A stretch of DNA of 64,000 nt from Campylobacter blaseri (GCF_013201895.1 NZ_CP053841.1:1612001-1676000); one strand, 5' to 3'. Positions 51,587 to 62,008 are shown, counted from the stretch's first letter. The notes: generated from the sequence alone by a model not told the origin. A program made the numbers and translations.

Positions 51587-52939
51587 GTGAGAAAACAGTG
51601 GTGCGAAAAAAGAAAAAATGACAAAACTCCAACTCAGCTATATTATGCAAAAAATGGAGTAATAACCGAAGAGATGGAGTATGTAGCAAAAGTAGAGGGT
51701 TTAGAGCCAGAACTTATACGAAATGAGGTTGCAAAAGGAAGGCTTATAATCCCTGCAAACATTAATCATACAAATTTAACTCCTATGGGAATTGGACGAG
51801 CATTAAAATGCAAAATAAACTCAAATATAGGCTCATCAAGTGTAAGTAGTGGGGTTGAGGAGGAGATTGATAAGCTTCAAATTTCAATAAAATATGGAGC
51901 AGATACTGTGATGGATCTCTCAACTGGAGGAGATTTAGACAGCATAAGAAAAACTTTGATAAACCACTCAACTATTCCAATTGGAACAGTTCCAATGTAT
52001 CAAATTATCCACGATGTTGGTAAAATTGAAAACTTAACCATTGAAACCATGCTAGGTGTTTTAGAAAAACAGGCCATTCAAGGAGTTAGTTACTTTACAA
52101 TACATGCTGGTTTTAAGCTAGAGTTTATGCCCCTTGTCTCAAAAAGGAAAATGGGTATAGTTAGTCGTGGTGGTAGTTTAATGGGAACTTGGATGATGCA
52201 TTATCACAAAGAAAACCCTTTTTACACTGCTTTTGATGATATTCTTGAAATTTGTGCAAAATATGATGTGGCTCTATCTTTAGGAGATAGTTTAAGACCA
52301 GGTTGCCTTTATGATGCAACAGATAAGGCTCAAACTAGCGAGCTTAAAGTTTTAGGAGAGCTTGCTAAAAGAGCTTATGAAAAAAATGTTCAAGTTATGA
52401 TAGAAGGCCCTGGACATGTTCCTTTTAACGATATAGAATATAATATGAAACTAGAACAAGAGTTATGCAATGACGCCCCTTTTTATGTACTTGGACCTTT
52501 GCCAACTGATATTGGTGCTGGGTATGACCATATAACTAGTGCAATTGGCGGAGCAATGGCTGCGTATCATGGAGCTAGTATGCTTTGCTATGTTACTCCA
52601 AAAGAGCACTTAGGTTTACCAAATGCAAAAGATGTTAGAGAGGGTATAGTAGCTCATAAAATTGCTGCTCATATTGCTGATGTTGCACTAAAAAGAAAGG
52701 GTGCAATTGAAAAAGACCATGCTATGAGTGATGCTAGGTGGAACTTTGATTGGAACAAACAATTTGAGCTTAGCTTTGATGAAGAAAGGGCAAGAGAATA
52801 TCACGATGAAAGCTTGCCTCAAGAGTCATTTAAAAAAGCTGAGTTTTGCTCTATGTGTGGACCTAAATTTTGTGCTTATAAAATCAGTAAAGAGATAGCA
52901 AAAGTTGAGTGTGAAAAATTTCCAAAAGAGGAAAAGTAA
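51587..52939 (+). CDS. thiC: phosphomethylpyrimidine synthase
   Basis: ThiC rearranges aminoimidazole ribotide to the thiamine pyrimidine by radical SAM chemistry. The 450-residue protein has the C-terminal CxxCxxxxC cluster motif (Cys421, 424, 429, in [10 protein letters not shown]), plus [22 protein letters not shown] and EGPGHVPF. This is the short anaerobe-type ThiC. Start GTG 51587, with AAAAGGA upstream. It forms a two-gene operon with the polyamine dehydrogenase. ThiM at 8005 handles the thiazole half. Confidence 0.95.
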   Translation: MRKQWCEKRKNDKTPTQLYYAKNGVITEEMEYVAKVEGLEPELIRNEVAKGRLIIPANINHTNLTPMGIGRALKCKINSNIGSSSVSSGVEEEIDKLQISIKYGADTVMDLSTGGDLDSIRKTLINHSTIPIGTVPMYQIIHDVGKIENLTIETMLGVLEKQAIQGVSYFTIHAGFKLEFMPLVSKRKMGIVSRGGSLMGTWMMHYHKENPFYTAFDDILEICAKYDVALSLGDSLRPGCLYDATDKAQTSELKVLGELAKRAYEKNVQVMIEGPGHVPFNDIEYNMKLEQELCNDAPFYVLGPLPTDIGAGYDHITSAIGGAMAAYHGASMLCYVTPKEHLGLPNAKDVREGIVAHKIAAHIADVALKRKGAIEKDHAMSDARWNFDWNKQFELSFDEERAREYHDESLPQESFKKAEFCSMCGPKFCAYKISKEIAKVECEKFPKEEK

Positions 52940-52947
52940 ATTTAGTT

Positions 52948-52973
52948 TTGAAATGGCATAAAAACCATTTCAA
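52948..52973 (+). terminator. terminator after thiC
   Basis: TTGAAATGG / CCATTTCAA, a nine-bp perfect stem with an A-rich loop, just past the stop, shared with the convergent gene at 52983. Confidence 0.75.
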
Positions 52974-52982
52974 GCTACTATA

Positions 52983-53450
52983 TTAGGAGTTATTCTTAAA
53001 AGTATGCAAACTGCTTTTTAAAATATTATAAATTTCATCAGTTGGCTTTTCATATTTAGTTAAAATAGTAGCCTCATCATCTCCTAGTCTTTGCAATAAG
53101 CCTTCAACAAGCTCCATATCTATTTTTCTTTTCCTAAATTTAATAACTATTATTTTGCTATTTTTTTTAGTATCTACAATTTTAGTATCAATACTGCTAA
53201 TATATTTAAAATAAATTTTGATCTCTTTTTTACCTTTTTTAATCAAAAATCCATCATCTTGAATATTAATATAACTTTCCTTAAGTGCCTTATTTAGACA
53301 AAAATATATACAAACAAAACTAACTGCCATAGAAAAAATAGCAGCTCCCTTTACATCATAGTAAAAATACCCAGCAAGCGAGGCTATAAACAATAAAATT
53401 ATAGCAAATAGGGTTGCTATAAGAGATTTTTTATCTTCTTTAATAATCAT
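52983..53450 (-). CDS. small membrane protein of unknown function
   Basis: This 155-residue protein has two helices near the N-terminus (about 10-45: LIATLFAIILLFIASLAGYF, AAIFSMAVSFVCIYFCL), then a beta-rich soluble domain resembling a PH-like or bacterial photosynthetic-complex-type fold (IKKGKKEIKIYFKYISSIDTKIV). No family is named with confidence. The start at 53450 is chosen for AAGGAAA upstream; a longer frame from 53507 lacks one. Confidence 0.72.
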   Translation of the reverse strand: MIIKEDKKSLIATLFAIILLFIASLAGYFYYDVKGAAIFSMAVSFVCIYFCLNKALKESYINIQDDGFLIKKGKKEIKIYFKYISSIDTKIVDTKKNSKIIVIKFRKRKIDMELVEGLLQRLGDDEATILTKYEKPTDEIYNILKSSLHTFKNNS

Positions 53451-53596
53451 ATTTTTCCTTAAAACCATATTACTAGCTAATTTTAGCACACCAAGCTTTA
53501 AAACCATAAAATTTAGCTAAAATATGGCTTTAAATTATATAAAATTAACTCTTAAATTTAAAATTTTAGATATAATTTAGCAAAAAAAGGTTGAAA

Positions 53597-54619
53597 TTGA
53601 AAAGTCAAAAAATTCTCATATCTCTTGCGGCAATTGTAATTATACTTGCTGGATTAAAGGCAGCTAGTGGGATTGTTGTTCCATTTTTATTAGCGGTTTT
53701 TATAGCTATAATAGTATCGCCCCTTATGGATATGTTAGAAAAGATAAAAATTCCACGCTCGATATCCTTTCTACTTGTTTCAATTGGATTCTTCTGGCTT
53801 TTAACAATTTTGGGAAATATAACCTTTGGCACTATGTATGATTTTATGGCACAGCTTCCCGAGTTTCAAAGAAAATTTAGTGTTTTAATGGATGACTGGA
53901 TAGAGAAAATAAATTCTTATGACATAATAACCATAGATTCTAAATTTGCAAACTTAGAGAAATTTGGATTAGATCCAAATAGTATTTTTTCTACAACTAG
54001 TTCTTTTGTCAAAAAAACGGGTTCTATTATATCAACTTCATTTTTTCTGTTTTTAATGGTTGCTTTTATGCTTTTTGAAACACGTATTTTAAAAGATAAG
54101 GTGGCCTATATGAACCAACAAAATCCAGCAGCAAATGTTTTTGTAGATGGTTTTGTATATAATTTAAAAAGATACTTATTAATTAAAACAATAGCCTCTG
54201 CCACTACCGGACTTTTTATAGGAACATCTCTTTGGTATTTAGGAATTCCTTATGCAAAACTTTGGGGAATCTTAGCATTTTTCCTAAACTATATACCAAC
54301 TATAGGATCCATAGTTGCTGCTATACCTGCAATATTTGTTACTCTTATTAGCGGGGATTTGGCTGATGCATTTTGGGTGCTTGGCATATACCTTACAGCA
54401 AATATGGTGATAGGAAGTATAATAGAGCCAAAATTCTTAGGAGATGGACTTGGAATTTCAACTATAATTGTTTTATTAAGCTTGCTTCTTTGGGGATATG
54501 TTTTTGGGATTGGTGGTCTTTTTTTAGCTGTTCCAATAACTATGAGCTTGCAAATAGCACTAAATATAAATCCAAAAACTAAATTTATATCTGTACTATT
54601 AAGCAACAAAGTAGATTAG
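53597..54619 (+). CDS. AI-2E family transporter (PerM/YdiK-like)
   Basis: This 340-residue protein has about eight membrane helices in the AI-2E family pattern: GIVVPFLLAVFIAIIVSPLMD near the start, then a periplasmic segment (about 85-145), and the C-terminal bundle with WGILAFFLNYIPTIGSIVAAIPA and EPKFLGDGLGISTIIVLLSLL. Members export small molecules or act as Na+(Li+)/H+ antiporters; the substrate is unknown. Start TTG 53597 gives correct spacing to AAAGG; the TTG at 53591 is too close. Confidence 0.87.
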   Translation: MKSQKILISLAAIVIILAGLKAASGIVVPFLLAVFIAIIVSPLMDMLEKIKIPRSISFLLVSIGFFWLLTILGNITFGTMYDFMAQLPEFQRKFSVLMDDWIEKINSYDIITIDSKFANLEKFGLDPNSIFSTTSSFVKKTGSIISTSFFLFLMVAFMLFETRILKDKVAYMNQQNPAANVFVDGFVYNLKRYLLIKTIASATTGLFIGTSLWYLGIPYAKLWGILAFFLNYIPTIGSIVAAIPAIFVTLISGDLADAFWVLGIYLTANMVIGSIIEPKFLGDGLGISTIIVLLSLLLWGYVFGIGGLFLAVPITMSLQIALNINPKTKFISVLLSNKVD

Positions 54620-54628
54620 CAAAAAGTT

Positions 54629-56194
54629 CTATAAAACTGCTCTAAATATTAAAAATCCTATGGAGCTAAGAGTTGCGGCAGCTGGTAAGGTTATAACCCA
54701 AGCTAGCATTATTGGCTTCATTAGCTTCCAGTTTGTCTGTGCATTTACAACACCTATTCCTAAAACTGCACCTATTAAAATATGAGTTGAAGAAACTGGA
54801 AGCCCTAAAATAGAAGCTATCATAACAACACTTGCAGCTGAGAGCTCAGCACTAAATCCAGATGCTGGGTGCATTTTAGTAAGTTTTGTTCCTACAGTAG
54901 AAATAACCTCTTTACCTATGAACCAAAGTCCTGAAATTAAAGCAATTGCAAAAGTTATCATTATTATAGGAGGAACATTGGCTTTAGCGTTGATTTGCCC
55001 AGTAGAAAGTGCATCTATAATTGCCGCAAAAGGACCAACCGCATTTGCAATGTCATTTGAGCCATGAGAAAAGGCAAAACCAGCAGCGGTAAATACTTGA
55101 AGCCAAGAAAACATTAAAAATGTTGATTTTGAAAGATCAGACCTTCTTAAAGTTTTTGCAAATATAAACATTGCCATCCAAGTAAGAGCGCTAATCATAG
55201 CTATTATAAGATATTTATTTAAACTACTAAGTCCTGAATCAACATTTTTAAGACCTTTAAATATAAGCATACTTGAAATTACAGCAACACCTATAGCTGC
55301 AATGGCTGGAATTCCTTTTTCAAGAGCATGGTGGCTTTTTAAATCCTCTTTTTTCTTATCTAATTCATGCATTTTTTTAAAATACTCAGAGTCTAGATCT
55401 TCTGGGTCATAGTTGATATCCTTCATAGTATAAATATCTCTATTCATAGCCTCTGTTTTTTCAACTTTTTCCATATCGCTTAGTTTGTCAAATCTCTCTT
55501 TATACTCTTTTTTAAATTTCTTTTTTGCTTTTTTAATTTTTGATATTTTATGCTCTGCTATAGTATTATAATTTAAAATATACTTTTTAATATTTTTGTA
55601 TACAAAAAATGAAACAAGCCCACCCAGAAGAGGTGACAATATCCATGAAAAGGCTATTTTTGCAATCTGGCTCCATTTAACCAAAGACAAAGCTGTAACA
55701 TCTGGGCTTTCTAAAATAAATCCCAAAGTTAAACTTGATCCAACAATAGCCCCCACTATGGCATGAGTTGTAGAAACTGGCCATCCTTGTTTTGTCGCTA
55801 TTAAAAGCCACACAGAAGCAGCCATCAAAGCACTCATCATAATATATACAAAATCCATAGAGCTAACGCCGTGTAAGCTAGAAAGATTAACAATTCCACT
55901 TTTTATAGTTGATGTTACCTCTCCACCAGCTAAAACTGCACCACTAACTTCAAAAATAGCTGCAACCATAAGTGCTTGCGTAAGAGTTAAAGTTCCTGAG
56001 CCAACACTGGTTCCAAATGAGTTTGCAACATCGTTGCCGCCTATATTAAAGGCCATAAAAATACCAAAAACAGCTGCAATTAAAAATATAAATTTACTTG
56101 AACTCTCCACATAGCCAAATCCCCAAAAAACAAAATATACGGAAATAAAAGCTAACAAAACTCCAAAAAACAGACTCATTTTAGATATCTTCAT
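54629..56194 (-). CDS. inorganic phosphate transporter, PiT family
   Basis: This 521-residue transporter has about ten helices in two repeats, each with the family signature: GGNDVANSFGTSVGSGTLT (first) and FSHGSNDIANAVGPFAAI (second). The central cytoplasmic loop is long and highly charged (about 205-290), as in other Campylobacter PiT proteins. It imports phosphate with protons or sodium. It is convergent with the AI-2E gene and alone in its transcript. Confidence 0.93.
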   Translation of the reverse strand: MKISKMSLFFGVLLAFISVYFVFWGFGYVESSSKFIFLIAAVFGIFMAFNIGGNDVANSFGTSVGSGTLTLTQALMVAAIFEVSGAVLAGGEVTSTIKSGIVNLSSLHGVSSMDFVYIMMSALMAASVWLLIATKQGWPVSTTHAIVGAIVGSSLTLGFILESPDVTALSLVKWSQIAKIAFSWILSPLLGGLVSFFVYKNIKKYILNYNTIAEHKISKIKKAKKKFKKEYKERFDKLSDMEKVEKTEAMNRDIYTMKDINYDPEDLDSEYFKKMHELDKKKEDLKSHHALEKGIPAIAAIGVAVISSMLIFKGLKNVDSGLSSLNKYLIIAMISALTWMAMFIFAKTLRRSDLSKSTFLMFSWLQVFTAAGFAFSHGSNDIANAVGPFAAIIDALSTGQINAKANVPPIIMITFAIALISGLWFIGKEVISTVGTKLTKMHPASGFSAELSAASVVMIASILGLPVSSTHILIGAVLGIGVVNAQTNWKLMKPIMLAWVITLPAAATLSSIGFLIFRAVL

Positions 56195-56296
56195 AAAACT
56201 CCCTTATATATATCGCGCATTATATCAAAAATAAACTTATTATCTAGTTTGCGAATTTATTAATTTTAAATATAATAAAATAAAAAAGGATGAAAT

Positions 56297-57052
56297 TTGA
56301 AACTTTTTTCGTGGAATGTAAATGGTATTAGAGCTGTTGTCAATAAAGATGGTTTTGATTGGCTAAAAGATTATAAACCTGATTTTTTAGGATTGCAAGA
56401 AGTTAAGGCTACAGAAGATCAAATTCCAAATGAAATTTATAATCTTGGTTTTGACGAGGTAACCTTAAACTCAGCTGCTCGCCCTGGATATTCAGGGGTT
56501 ATGAGCTTAGCAAACTTTGACACAATTACCACAAATTCCATGTTTTTTGAAGATGATGAGGGAAGGGTTTTAGAACATAGATTTAAAAATATTGTTTTGT
56601 TTAACATATACTTTCCAAACGGACAAAAGGATGAAGAAAGACTTAATTATAAGATGAAATTTTATGATAAGTTTTTAAACTATGCAGATGGCTTACAAAA
56701 AGATGGTTTTGATATCATAATTTGTGGCGATGTAAACACAGCACACAATGAAATAGATCTAAAAAATCCACAAGCAAATTCAAAAAGAAGTGGCTTTTTA
56801 GATATAGAAAGAGCGTGGATAGACAGGCTCTTAGAAAATGGTTTTATAGATACTTTTAGATATCTTTATCCAAAAGAAGCTAAATACTCATGGTGGACAT
56901 ATAGGTTTAATGCTAGAGCAAACAACGCTGGCTGGAGGATTGATTACTTTTTTATATCTGATAGCTTAAAAGATAAATTAAAAGATGCTTTTATATTAAA
57001 TGATGTTTTTGGAAGCGATCATTGTCCTGTTGGGATTGAAATAGATATATAG
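56297..57052 (+). CDS. xth: exodeoxyribonuclease III
   Basis: ExoIII is an AP endonuclease and 3' repair enzyme. The 251-residue protein has the family motifs LFSWNVNGIRAVV at the start, FLGLQEVKAT (metal-binding Glu), CGDVNTAHNEIDLKNP (catalytic Asp/Asn), AGWRIDYFF and GSDHCPVGIEI (catalytic His) at the end. The start is TTG at 56297, 8 bases after AAAAAGGA. Confidence 0.94.
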   Translation: MKLFSWNVNGIRAVVNKDGFDWLKDYKPDFLGLQEVKATEDQIPNEIYNLGFDEVTLNSAARPGYSGVMSLANFDTITTNSMFFEDDEGRVLEHRFKNIVLFNIYFPNGQKDEERLNYKMKFYDKFLNYADGLQKDGFDIIICGDVNTAHNEIDLKNPQANSKRSGFLDIERAWIDRLLENGFIDTFRYLYPKEAKYSWWTYRFNARANNAGWRIDYFFISDSLKDKLKDAFILNDVFGSDHCPVGIEIDI

Positions 57053-57060
57053 ATAAATAT

Positions 57061-57083
57061 GGGGTTAAAGCTCAACTTAGCCC
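57061..57083. terminator. terminator between convergent genes
   Basis: GGGGTTAA / TTAGCCCC stem (one G-T pair) just past the exoIII stop, overlapping the end of the convergent oxidoreductase gene. Confidence 0.6.
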
Positions 57084-58231
57084 CTTAAAAGACCCTTAAA
57101 GCCCTCTAATGCAAAATTCCATTTTTTCTCTATAATCTCTTTCATAATAACTGCAAATTTGCCATATATATTTTTACCAAAAATATTTCCCACTGCATAA
57201 TTTTTACCTATTGAACAAACTGAACCTTTGTTTTTATAGCTAAATTTTGGTACTTTAGCCAAACCTAATTCAGCATTTATAATCTTTGCAAGATGAGTGC
57301 CCATTTGACAAGCAATTTGAGCTGTAGGATTGTAAAATTTACCAGTTTTTTTATCTTTAAAAGCTGCTATGTCTCCTATTATAAAGATCTCTTCTATGCA
57401 AGATTTTGGCTTTAAATACTCATTAACCTCAACTCTTCCTCTATAGCTTTTAAAACAACTATTGTCTATTAAGCTATTTCCCTTAACTCCTGCTGTCCAA
57501 ATAACTATATCGCCTTTTAAACTTCCAAAATTCTCTATCTCAATTCCATCATCATCTTTTTTAATTATCTTAGAATTTGTCATTATTTTTACGCCTAAAT
57601 TTTCTAAAATTTGAGTAGCTTTTTGCACCACGTCTTTATCATACATTGGCAAAATATTAGGTAGAGCCTCAATTATAATTATATTGACTCTATTAAATTC
57701 AAAATTATTTTTACCCTCTTTTTCTTTAAGTTCTGTTGCAAGCGATCCTGCAAGTTCAACACCGCTAAGACCTCCACCGCAAACTACAATATTTAACTCA
57801 TCTATTTTAGAATTTTTAAGTTCATTTATTTTATTGTAAATTTCATCTTTTATAGCTAATGATTTTTCATAATTTCCCAAATCAAAAGCATCGTCCATAC
57901 CTTCAATACCAAACATCTCCTTTTCATATCCTAACGATAAAACCAAATAATCAAATTCATATTTTCCATTTTTTGCAAGTATGTAGTCTTTACCAATCTT
58001 AGTAACATCATCAACTACAAATTTAACTCTTTTATCTATAATTTTTTCTATATCATAAATAACACTTTTATCAGCCTCTCCTGATGCTATTTTGTGAAGC
58101 TGCGCAGCATGATAGTGGTATGAATTGTTATTGATTAAAGTAACTTCTGCTTTGCTAAATATATTTTCAGTCAATCCTTTTATAAAAGAAAGCCCTGCAT
58201 ACCCAGCCCCAACAACTATAATTTTTTTCAT
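57077..58231 (-). CDS. NADH dehydrogenase type II-like oxidoreductase
   Basis: This 384-residue flavoprotein has two Rossmann folds: FAD site KIIVVGAGYAGLSFI at the N-terminus, and a NAD site IVVCGGGLSGVELAGSL near residue 150, followed by DIVIWTAGVKGN and IFIIGDIAAF. The layout matches NDH-2 enzymes, which pass electrons from NADH to quinone without pumping protons. It has no clear membrane helix, but the C-terminal Lys/Trp/Phe-rich tail may bind the membrane. ATG 58231 is chosen (AAGG upstream) over one eight codons earlier. Confidence 0.87.
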   Translation of the reverse strand: MKKIIVVGAGYAGLSFIKGLTENIFSKAEVTLINNNSYHYHAAQLHKIASGEADKSVIYDIEKIIDKRVKFVVDDVTKIGKDYILAKNGKYEFDYLVLSLGYEKEMFGIEGMDDAFDLGNYEKSLAIKDEIYNKINELKNSKIDELNIVVCGGGLSGVELAGSLATELKEKEGKNNFEFNRVNIIIIEALPNILPMYDKDVVQKATQILENLGVKIMTNSKIIKKDDDGIEIENFGSLKGDIVIWTAGVKGNSLIDNSCFKSYRGRVEVNEYLKPKSCIEEIFIIGDIAAFKDKKTGKFYNPTAQIACQMGTHLAKIINAELGLAKVPKFSYKNKGSVCSIGKNYAVGNIFGKNIYGKFAVIMKEIIEKKWNFALEGFKGLLRG

Positions 58232-58423
58232 TCCATCATCCTTAATATATTGCAAGAGACTTAATTATAACATAAAAAATTATTATAAATAATATAAATG
58301 GCTTATTTAAATTTTAAATTTATCCTCTGTTTTAAGAAAATAATCTAAGAATTTTAGATACTATAAAAAATTATTAAATTAATGCTTATTGATAATTTAT
58401 AATTTAGTTAAAAAGGAATAAAA

Positions 58424-59794
58424 ATGAACAAACGAGAGACATGGAGCAACAAGCTTACCTATGTGCTTACAGTTGCAGGAGCCACGATAGGCTTTGGATG
58501 TACTTGGAGATTTCCATATTTGGTAGGTGAAAATGGTGGTGGCGCCTATGTTCTTTTGTTTTGTATAGCCATGATAATTTTAGGTATTCCTATGATGCTT
58601 GTGCAAAATGTTATAGGTAGACGTGCTATGAAAAATAGTGTTGATGCTTTCATAGTAGATAAAAGAGATGGTAGTAAAATTAGTAAATTTTGGAGATTTG
58701 TTGGATATATGGGGCTAATTGGTGCATTTGGAATTTTAGCATATTATATGGTTTTAGGCGGATGGGTTATGACTTACATCTCAAATATAATTATGCACAA
58801 ATTTATTTTATCTGCTCCTATAACAAAAGAATATACAGAGGCATTTTACTATAAAAATATTGAACACAATCCCCTTATGGTAGGTTTTTATACATTTTTA
58901 TTTGTCGCAGTAAACTGGTATATTTTAAAAAAGGGTATTATAAATGGAATTGAGAAATTTGTAAAATTTTTAATGCCGTTTTTGTTTTTATGCTTTATAA
59001 CTGTAATTATTGCAAATTTAAATTTAGACGGAGCAAAAGATGGAATTAGCTTCTATCTTGGTGTTGATTTTAGTAAAATTAATGCTAAACTTTTCATAGA
59101 TGTTTTAGGTCAAGTATTTTTTGCATTATCTTTGGGTTTTGGAGTTATGATAACCCTTTCAAGTCACCTTTCAAAAGATGAAAATTTAATACAAACAGCA
59201 ACTTTTACAGGAGTAATAAACACTATTATTGCTGTTATGGCTGGCTTTATGATATTTCCTGCAATTTTTACAGCTGGGCTTGAACCTGCAGCTGGTCCAA
59301 GCTTAGTTTTTAAAACTTTACCAATTGCATTTTCATATATACCATTTGGTGGTATTTTAGCTGTTGTATTTTTTATAATTTTAATGATAGCAGCTCTTAC
59401 AACTTCAATTACAATATATCAAGTCATAATAGGCGTTTTGGAAGAAAAACTTAATATGAATACTACAAAAGCTACAACAATAACGCTTTTAGTAATTTTT
59501 ATATTTGGAAATATTCCGTCGGTTTTAGCTTATGGTCCTTGGCAAGATATTTTGGTTTTAGGAAGAAATATATTTGATGCTTTTGATTTTATTAGTGCAA
59601 ATATATTTTTTACTTCAACTGCTTTTATGTGTTGTGTTTATGTTGGTTGGATTTTAAAAGAAGACGCAATATATGAGATAAGTAATGCTAATAAATTAAA
59701 ATCGCCTTTAATTAAAATATGGTATAACTATATAAAATATGTTTTGCCTGTGATAATACTTGTTGTTTTTATAGCAGGCCTTACTACTATTTAA
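58424..59794 (+). CDS. neurotransmitter:sodium symporter (NSS/SNF) family transporter
   Basis: This 456-residue, 11-12 helix transporter starts with the diagnostic NSS block WSNKLTYVLTVAGATIGFGCTWRFPYLVGENGGGAY (shown here only by its ends: WSNKL and GGGAY). The DVLGQVFFALSLGFGVMI helix 6 segment carries the substrate and sodium sites. Bacterial members import amino acids with sodium. The exact substrate is not readable. AAAAAGGA precedes the ATG. Confidence 0.9.
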   Translation: MNKRETWSNKLTYVLTVAGATIGFGCTWRFPYLVGENGGGAYVLLFCIAMIILGIPMMLVQNVIGRRAMKNSVDAFIVDKRDGSKISKFWRFVGYMGLIGAFGILAYYMVLGGWVMTYISNIIMHKFILSAPITKEYTEAFYYKNIEHNPLMVGFYTFLFVAVNWYILKKGIINGIEKFVKFLMPFLFLCFITVIIANLNLDGAKDGISFYLGVDFSKINAKLFIDVLGQVFFALSLGFGVMITLSSHLSKDENLIQTATFTGVINTIIAVMAGFMIFPAIFTAGLEPAAGPSLVFKTLPIAFSYIPFGGILAVVFFIILMIAALTTSITIYQVIIGVLEEKLNMNTTKATTITLLVIFIFGNIPSVLAYGPWQDILVLGRNIFDAFDFISANIFFTSTAFMCCVYVGWILKEDAIYEISNANKLKSPLIKIWYNYIKYVLPVIILVVFIAGLTTI

Positions 59795-59818
59795 GAGTTG
59801 AAAATAAAAATTTATATA

Positions 59819-59847
59819 TTTAGAAAGAACTTTTAGTTCTTTCTAAA
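59819..59847. terminator. bidirectional terminator between NSS and AGCS genes
   Basis: TTTAGAAAGAAC / GTTCTTTCTAAA stem with a five-base loop, in the gap between two convergent transporter genes. Confidence 0.8.
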
Positions 59848-59852
59848 TAACT

Positions 59853-61268
59853 TTATTTTTCCCAAATTCCATTTGTGATTTTTTTCTTAAGCTCAGGATA
59901 TTCGTTTATATCAAATTCTGGGTTTTTACCCGCTTTAACTTGCTTTTCATAATCTCTTAAAAGCAAAAATGCCATAGGAGACAATGCAACGATAGCAACT
60001 AAATTTATTAAAGCCATTACGCCCATTGAAGCATCTGCCATATCCCAAATAAGAGTTTGACCTTGGATTGAGCCAAAATATACCATAACTAAAACTAGCA
60101 CTCTAAATGCAAATAAAATATTTTTATCGTTTTTGATAAATTGAACATTGCTTTCTGCATAAGCATAGTTACCAATTACTGAAGAGTAGCAAAATAATAT
60201 AAGTAAAATAGCTAAAAAATCTCCGCCATAGCTTCCAATAGTACTATCTAATGCTTGCTGTGTTAGTGCAACTCCTGTAATTTCTCCACCAACAACAAAA
60301 ACTCCACTTATTAAGATTAAAAATGCAGTACAAGAGCAAACCACAATAGTATCAACAAAAACTCCAAGCATTTGAATTAATCCTTGATTTGCAGGGTGAA
60401 ATGCATCGCTTGCTGCAGCTGCATTTGGAGCTGAACCCATACCAGCTTCGTTTGAAAAAAGCCCTCTTTTAATACCATTTAACATAGCTATGGTTAAAAC
60501 TCCAAAAAGCCCCCCGCCTGCTGATTTAAAGTTAAATGCATCTGAAAATATCATACCAAAAATGGTAGGAATTTTATCATAGTTTGTAATAATTACATAA
60601 ATTGTAACCAAAAGATATATAAGCGCCATTATAGGAACGATACCTTCTGAAAATCTAGCAACTCTTTTTATCCCACCAAATATAATTGGTGCTGTTATTA
60701 TAACAAGCCCTATCGCAACCATTTTTGGGCTCCAATCCCATGCTTCATGCGTTGCTGCAACTATTGTATTTGCCTGAACAGCTTCAAATGTAAGCCCGAA
60801 ACAAAAAACCAAACTTAAAGCAAAAATAACACCAAGCCATTTTTGACCAAGACCATCAGTTATATAGTAAGCTGGTCCTCCTCTAAAACTACCATCAGGG
60901 TTTTTAACTTTATAAAGTTGTCCTAAGGTTGATTCTATAAAAGCTGTGCTCATTCCAATAAGTGCAGTTATCCACATCCAAAAAACAGCTCCAGGACCTC
61001 CTATTGCAATTGCTATTGCAACTCCTGCAACATTTCCTGTGCCAACTCTACTAGCAAGCCCAACAACAAAGGCTTGAAAAGGGCTAATAGCATCAGTTGC
61101 TTTTCTTTTTCCAGCAGCCATTCTTATAAAACTTTGTTTAAATAGTCTAATTTGAACAAATTTAGTCTTGATCGTAAAATATATTCCAACCCCTATTAAA
61201 ATATAGACTAAAATAGCCCAAACATAGGTATTTGCTACATTTGTTATCTCTTTTATAATCTCAATCAT
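59853..61268 (-). CDS. sodium:alanine symporter family protein (AGCS)
   Basis: This 471-residue transporter has about 11 helices. Family motifs: FQAFVVGLASRVGTGNVAGVA (sodium site), GGPGAVFWMWITALIGMSTAF, GGPAYYITDGL, and RGLFSNEAGMGSAPNAAA. AGCS members import alanine or glycine with sodium. It is a monocistronic gene with AAGGAG upstream. Confidence 0.93.
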   Translation of the reverse strand: MIEIIKEITNVANTYVWAILVYILIGVGIYFTIKTKFVQIRLFKQSFIRMAAGKRKATDAISPFQAFVVGLASRVGTGNVAGVAIAIAIGGPGAVFWMWITALIGMSTAFIESTLGQLYKVKNPDGSFRGGPAYYITDGLGQKWLGVIFALSLVFCFGLTFEAVQANTIVAATHEAWDWSPKMVAIGLVIITAPIIFGGIKRVARFSEGIVPIMALIYLLVTIYVIITNYDKIPTIFGMIFSDAFNFKSAGGGLFGVLTIAMLNGIKRGLFSNEAGMGSAPNAAAASDAFHPANQGLIQMLGVFVDTIVVCSCTAFLILISGVFVVGGEITGVALTQQALDSTIGSYGGDFLAILLILFCYSSVIGNYAYAESNVQFIKNDKNILFAFRVLVLVMVYFGSIQGQTLIWDMADASMGVMALINLVAIVALSPMAFLLLRDYEKQVKAGKNPEFDINEYPELKKKITNGIWEK

Positions 61269-61366
61269 AAATCTCCTTCTAATGGTTTAAATTCATTATA
61301 GCCTATGGTTTTATCTATATAGATAAAAATTTATTATTAATTTTTTAATATAAAAAAAATTAAAAC

Positions 61367-61927
61367 TTATTGATAATCTTTTAAGTATCTTAAAATTTGA
61401 TTTGAAATTCTCTCATCAAAATCATCTTGAAGTATTTTTATAGAGTTATAGCCTTTAGTATTTTGATAATCTAAATTTGTCATGTAGTTTTGTTCTTTTT
61501 TACCATCATCTATAGAGATTTTTAAAGAGAGTTGTGCATCATAAAAATAGTCATTATTTGAACTCTCCATTCCAAATCCATACCCCCACGATCCACTTCC
61601 TCTGCCAATGCCAAATCCTATTGTTGGCCTAGTGTCTACTACTCTATTTCTTCTAAAATAGTTCAAATTTAAATCTATTAGCAAACTAGCATTTTTTTTA
61701 CTATGTACTACTTCATAACCATTTTGGATTAATTTATGATTTAAAATATCCATTAAATTACTTTCGAAGTTGCTTGAATTTATAAATCTAATATATGCTT
61801 TACTGTTTTTAGGCTTTGTATCCACAAAGATTGGTTCACTTTGTCTAACCACACTGTCATTAAATCTTGTTTGTGCACATCCTGTAAAAATAAAAAGTAA
61901 AGATAGCATAAGAATCTGTTTTTTCAT
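61367..61927 (-). CDS. TraT-like outer-membrane lipoprotein
   Basis: This 186-residue lipoprotein has a clear lipobox (LFIFTGCAQ, Cys17). The mature part (SKAYIRFINSSNFESNLMD, then HKLIQNGYEVVHSKKNASLLIDLNLNYFRR) follows the opening of TraT, with the same K/Q-GY-VV-A-I-LN layout. A Gly-rich segment (GFGIGRGSGSWGYGFG) lies where TraT has its glycine-rich membrane region, but is shorter. TraT proteins give serum resistance and surface exclusion. The match is from pattern alone, so the name is tentative. It has AGGAGG upstream. Confidence 0.55.
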   Translation of the reverse strand: MKKQILMLSLLFIFTGCAQTRFNDSVVRQSEPIFVDTKPKNSKAYIRFINSSNFESNLMDILNHKLIQNGYEVVHSKKNASLLIDLNLNYFRRNRVVDTRPTIGFGIGRGSGSWGYGFGMESSNNDYFYDAQLSLKISIDDGKKEQNYMTNLDYQNTKGYNSIKILQDDFDERISNQILRYLKDYQ

Positions 61928-61982
61928 ATTTTCCTCCTAGTTATAACTAGAAGTATTTTATCTTAATTTAGATAAATTTATT

Positions 61983-62008
61983 GCCCTAGAAAAAATTTCT
62001 TCTAGGGC
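61983..62008 (-). terminator. terminator of the second fdhAB operon
   Basis: GCCCTAGAA / TTCTAGGGC perfect nine-bp stem, eight bases past the fdhB2 stop. Confidence 0.8.

Noticed and set aside
60510-60515. A six-C run inside the AGCS gene as a phase-variable tract
   Set aside because: Too short; Campylobacter slippage tracts are usually eight or more.
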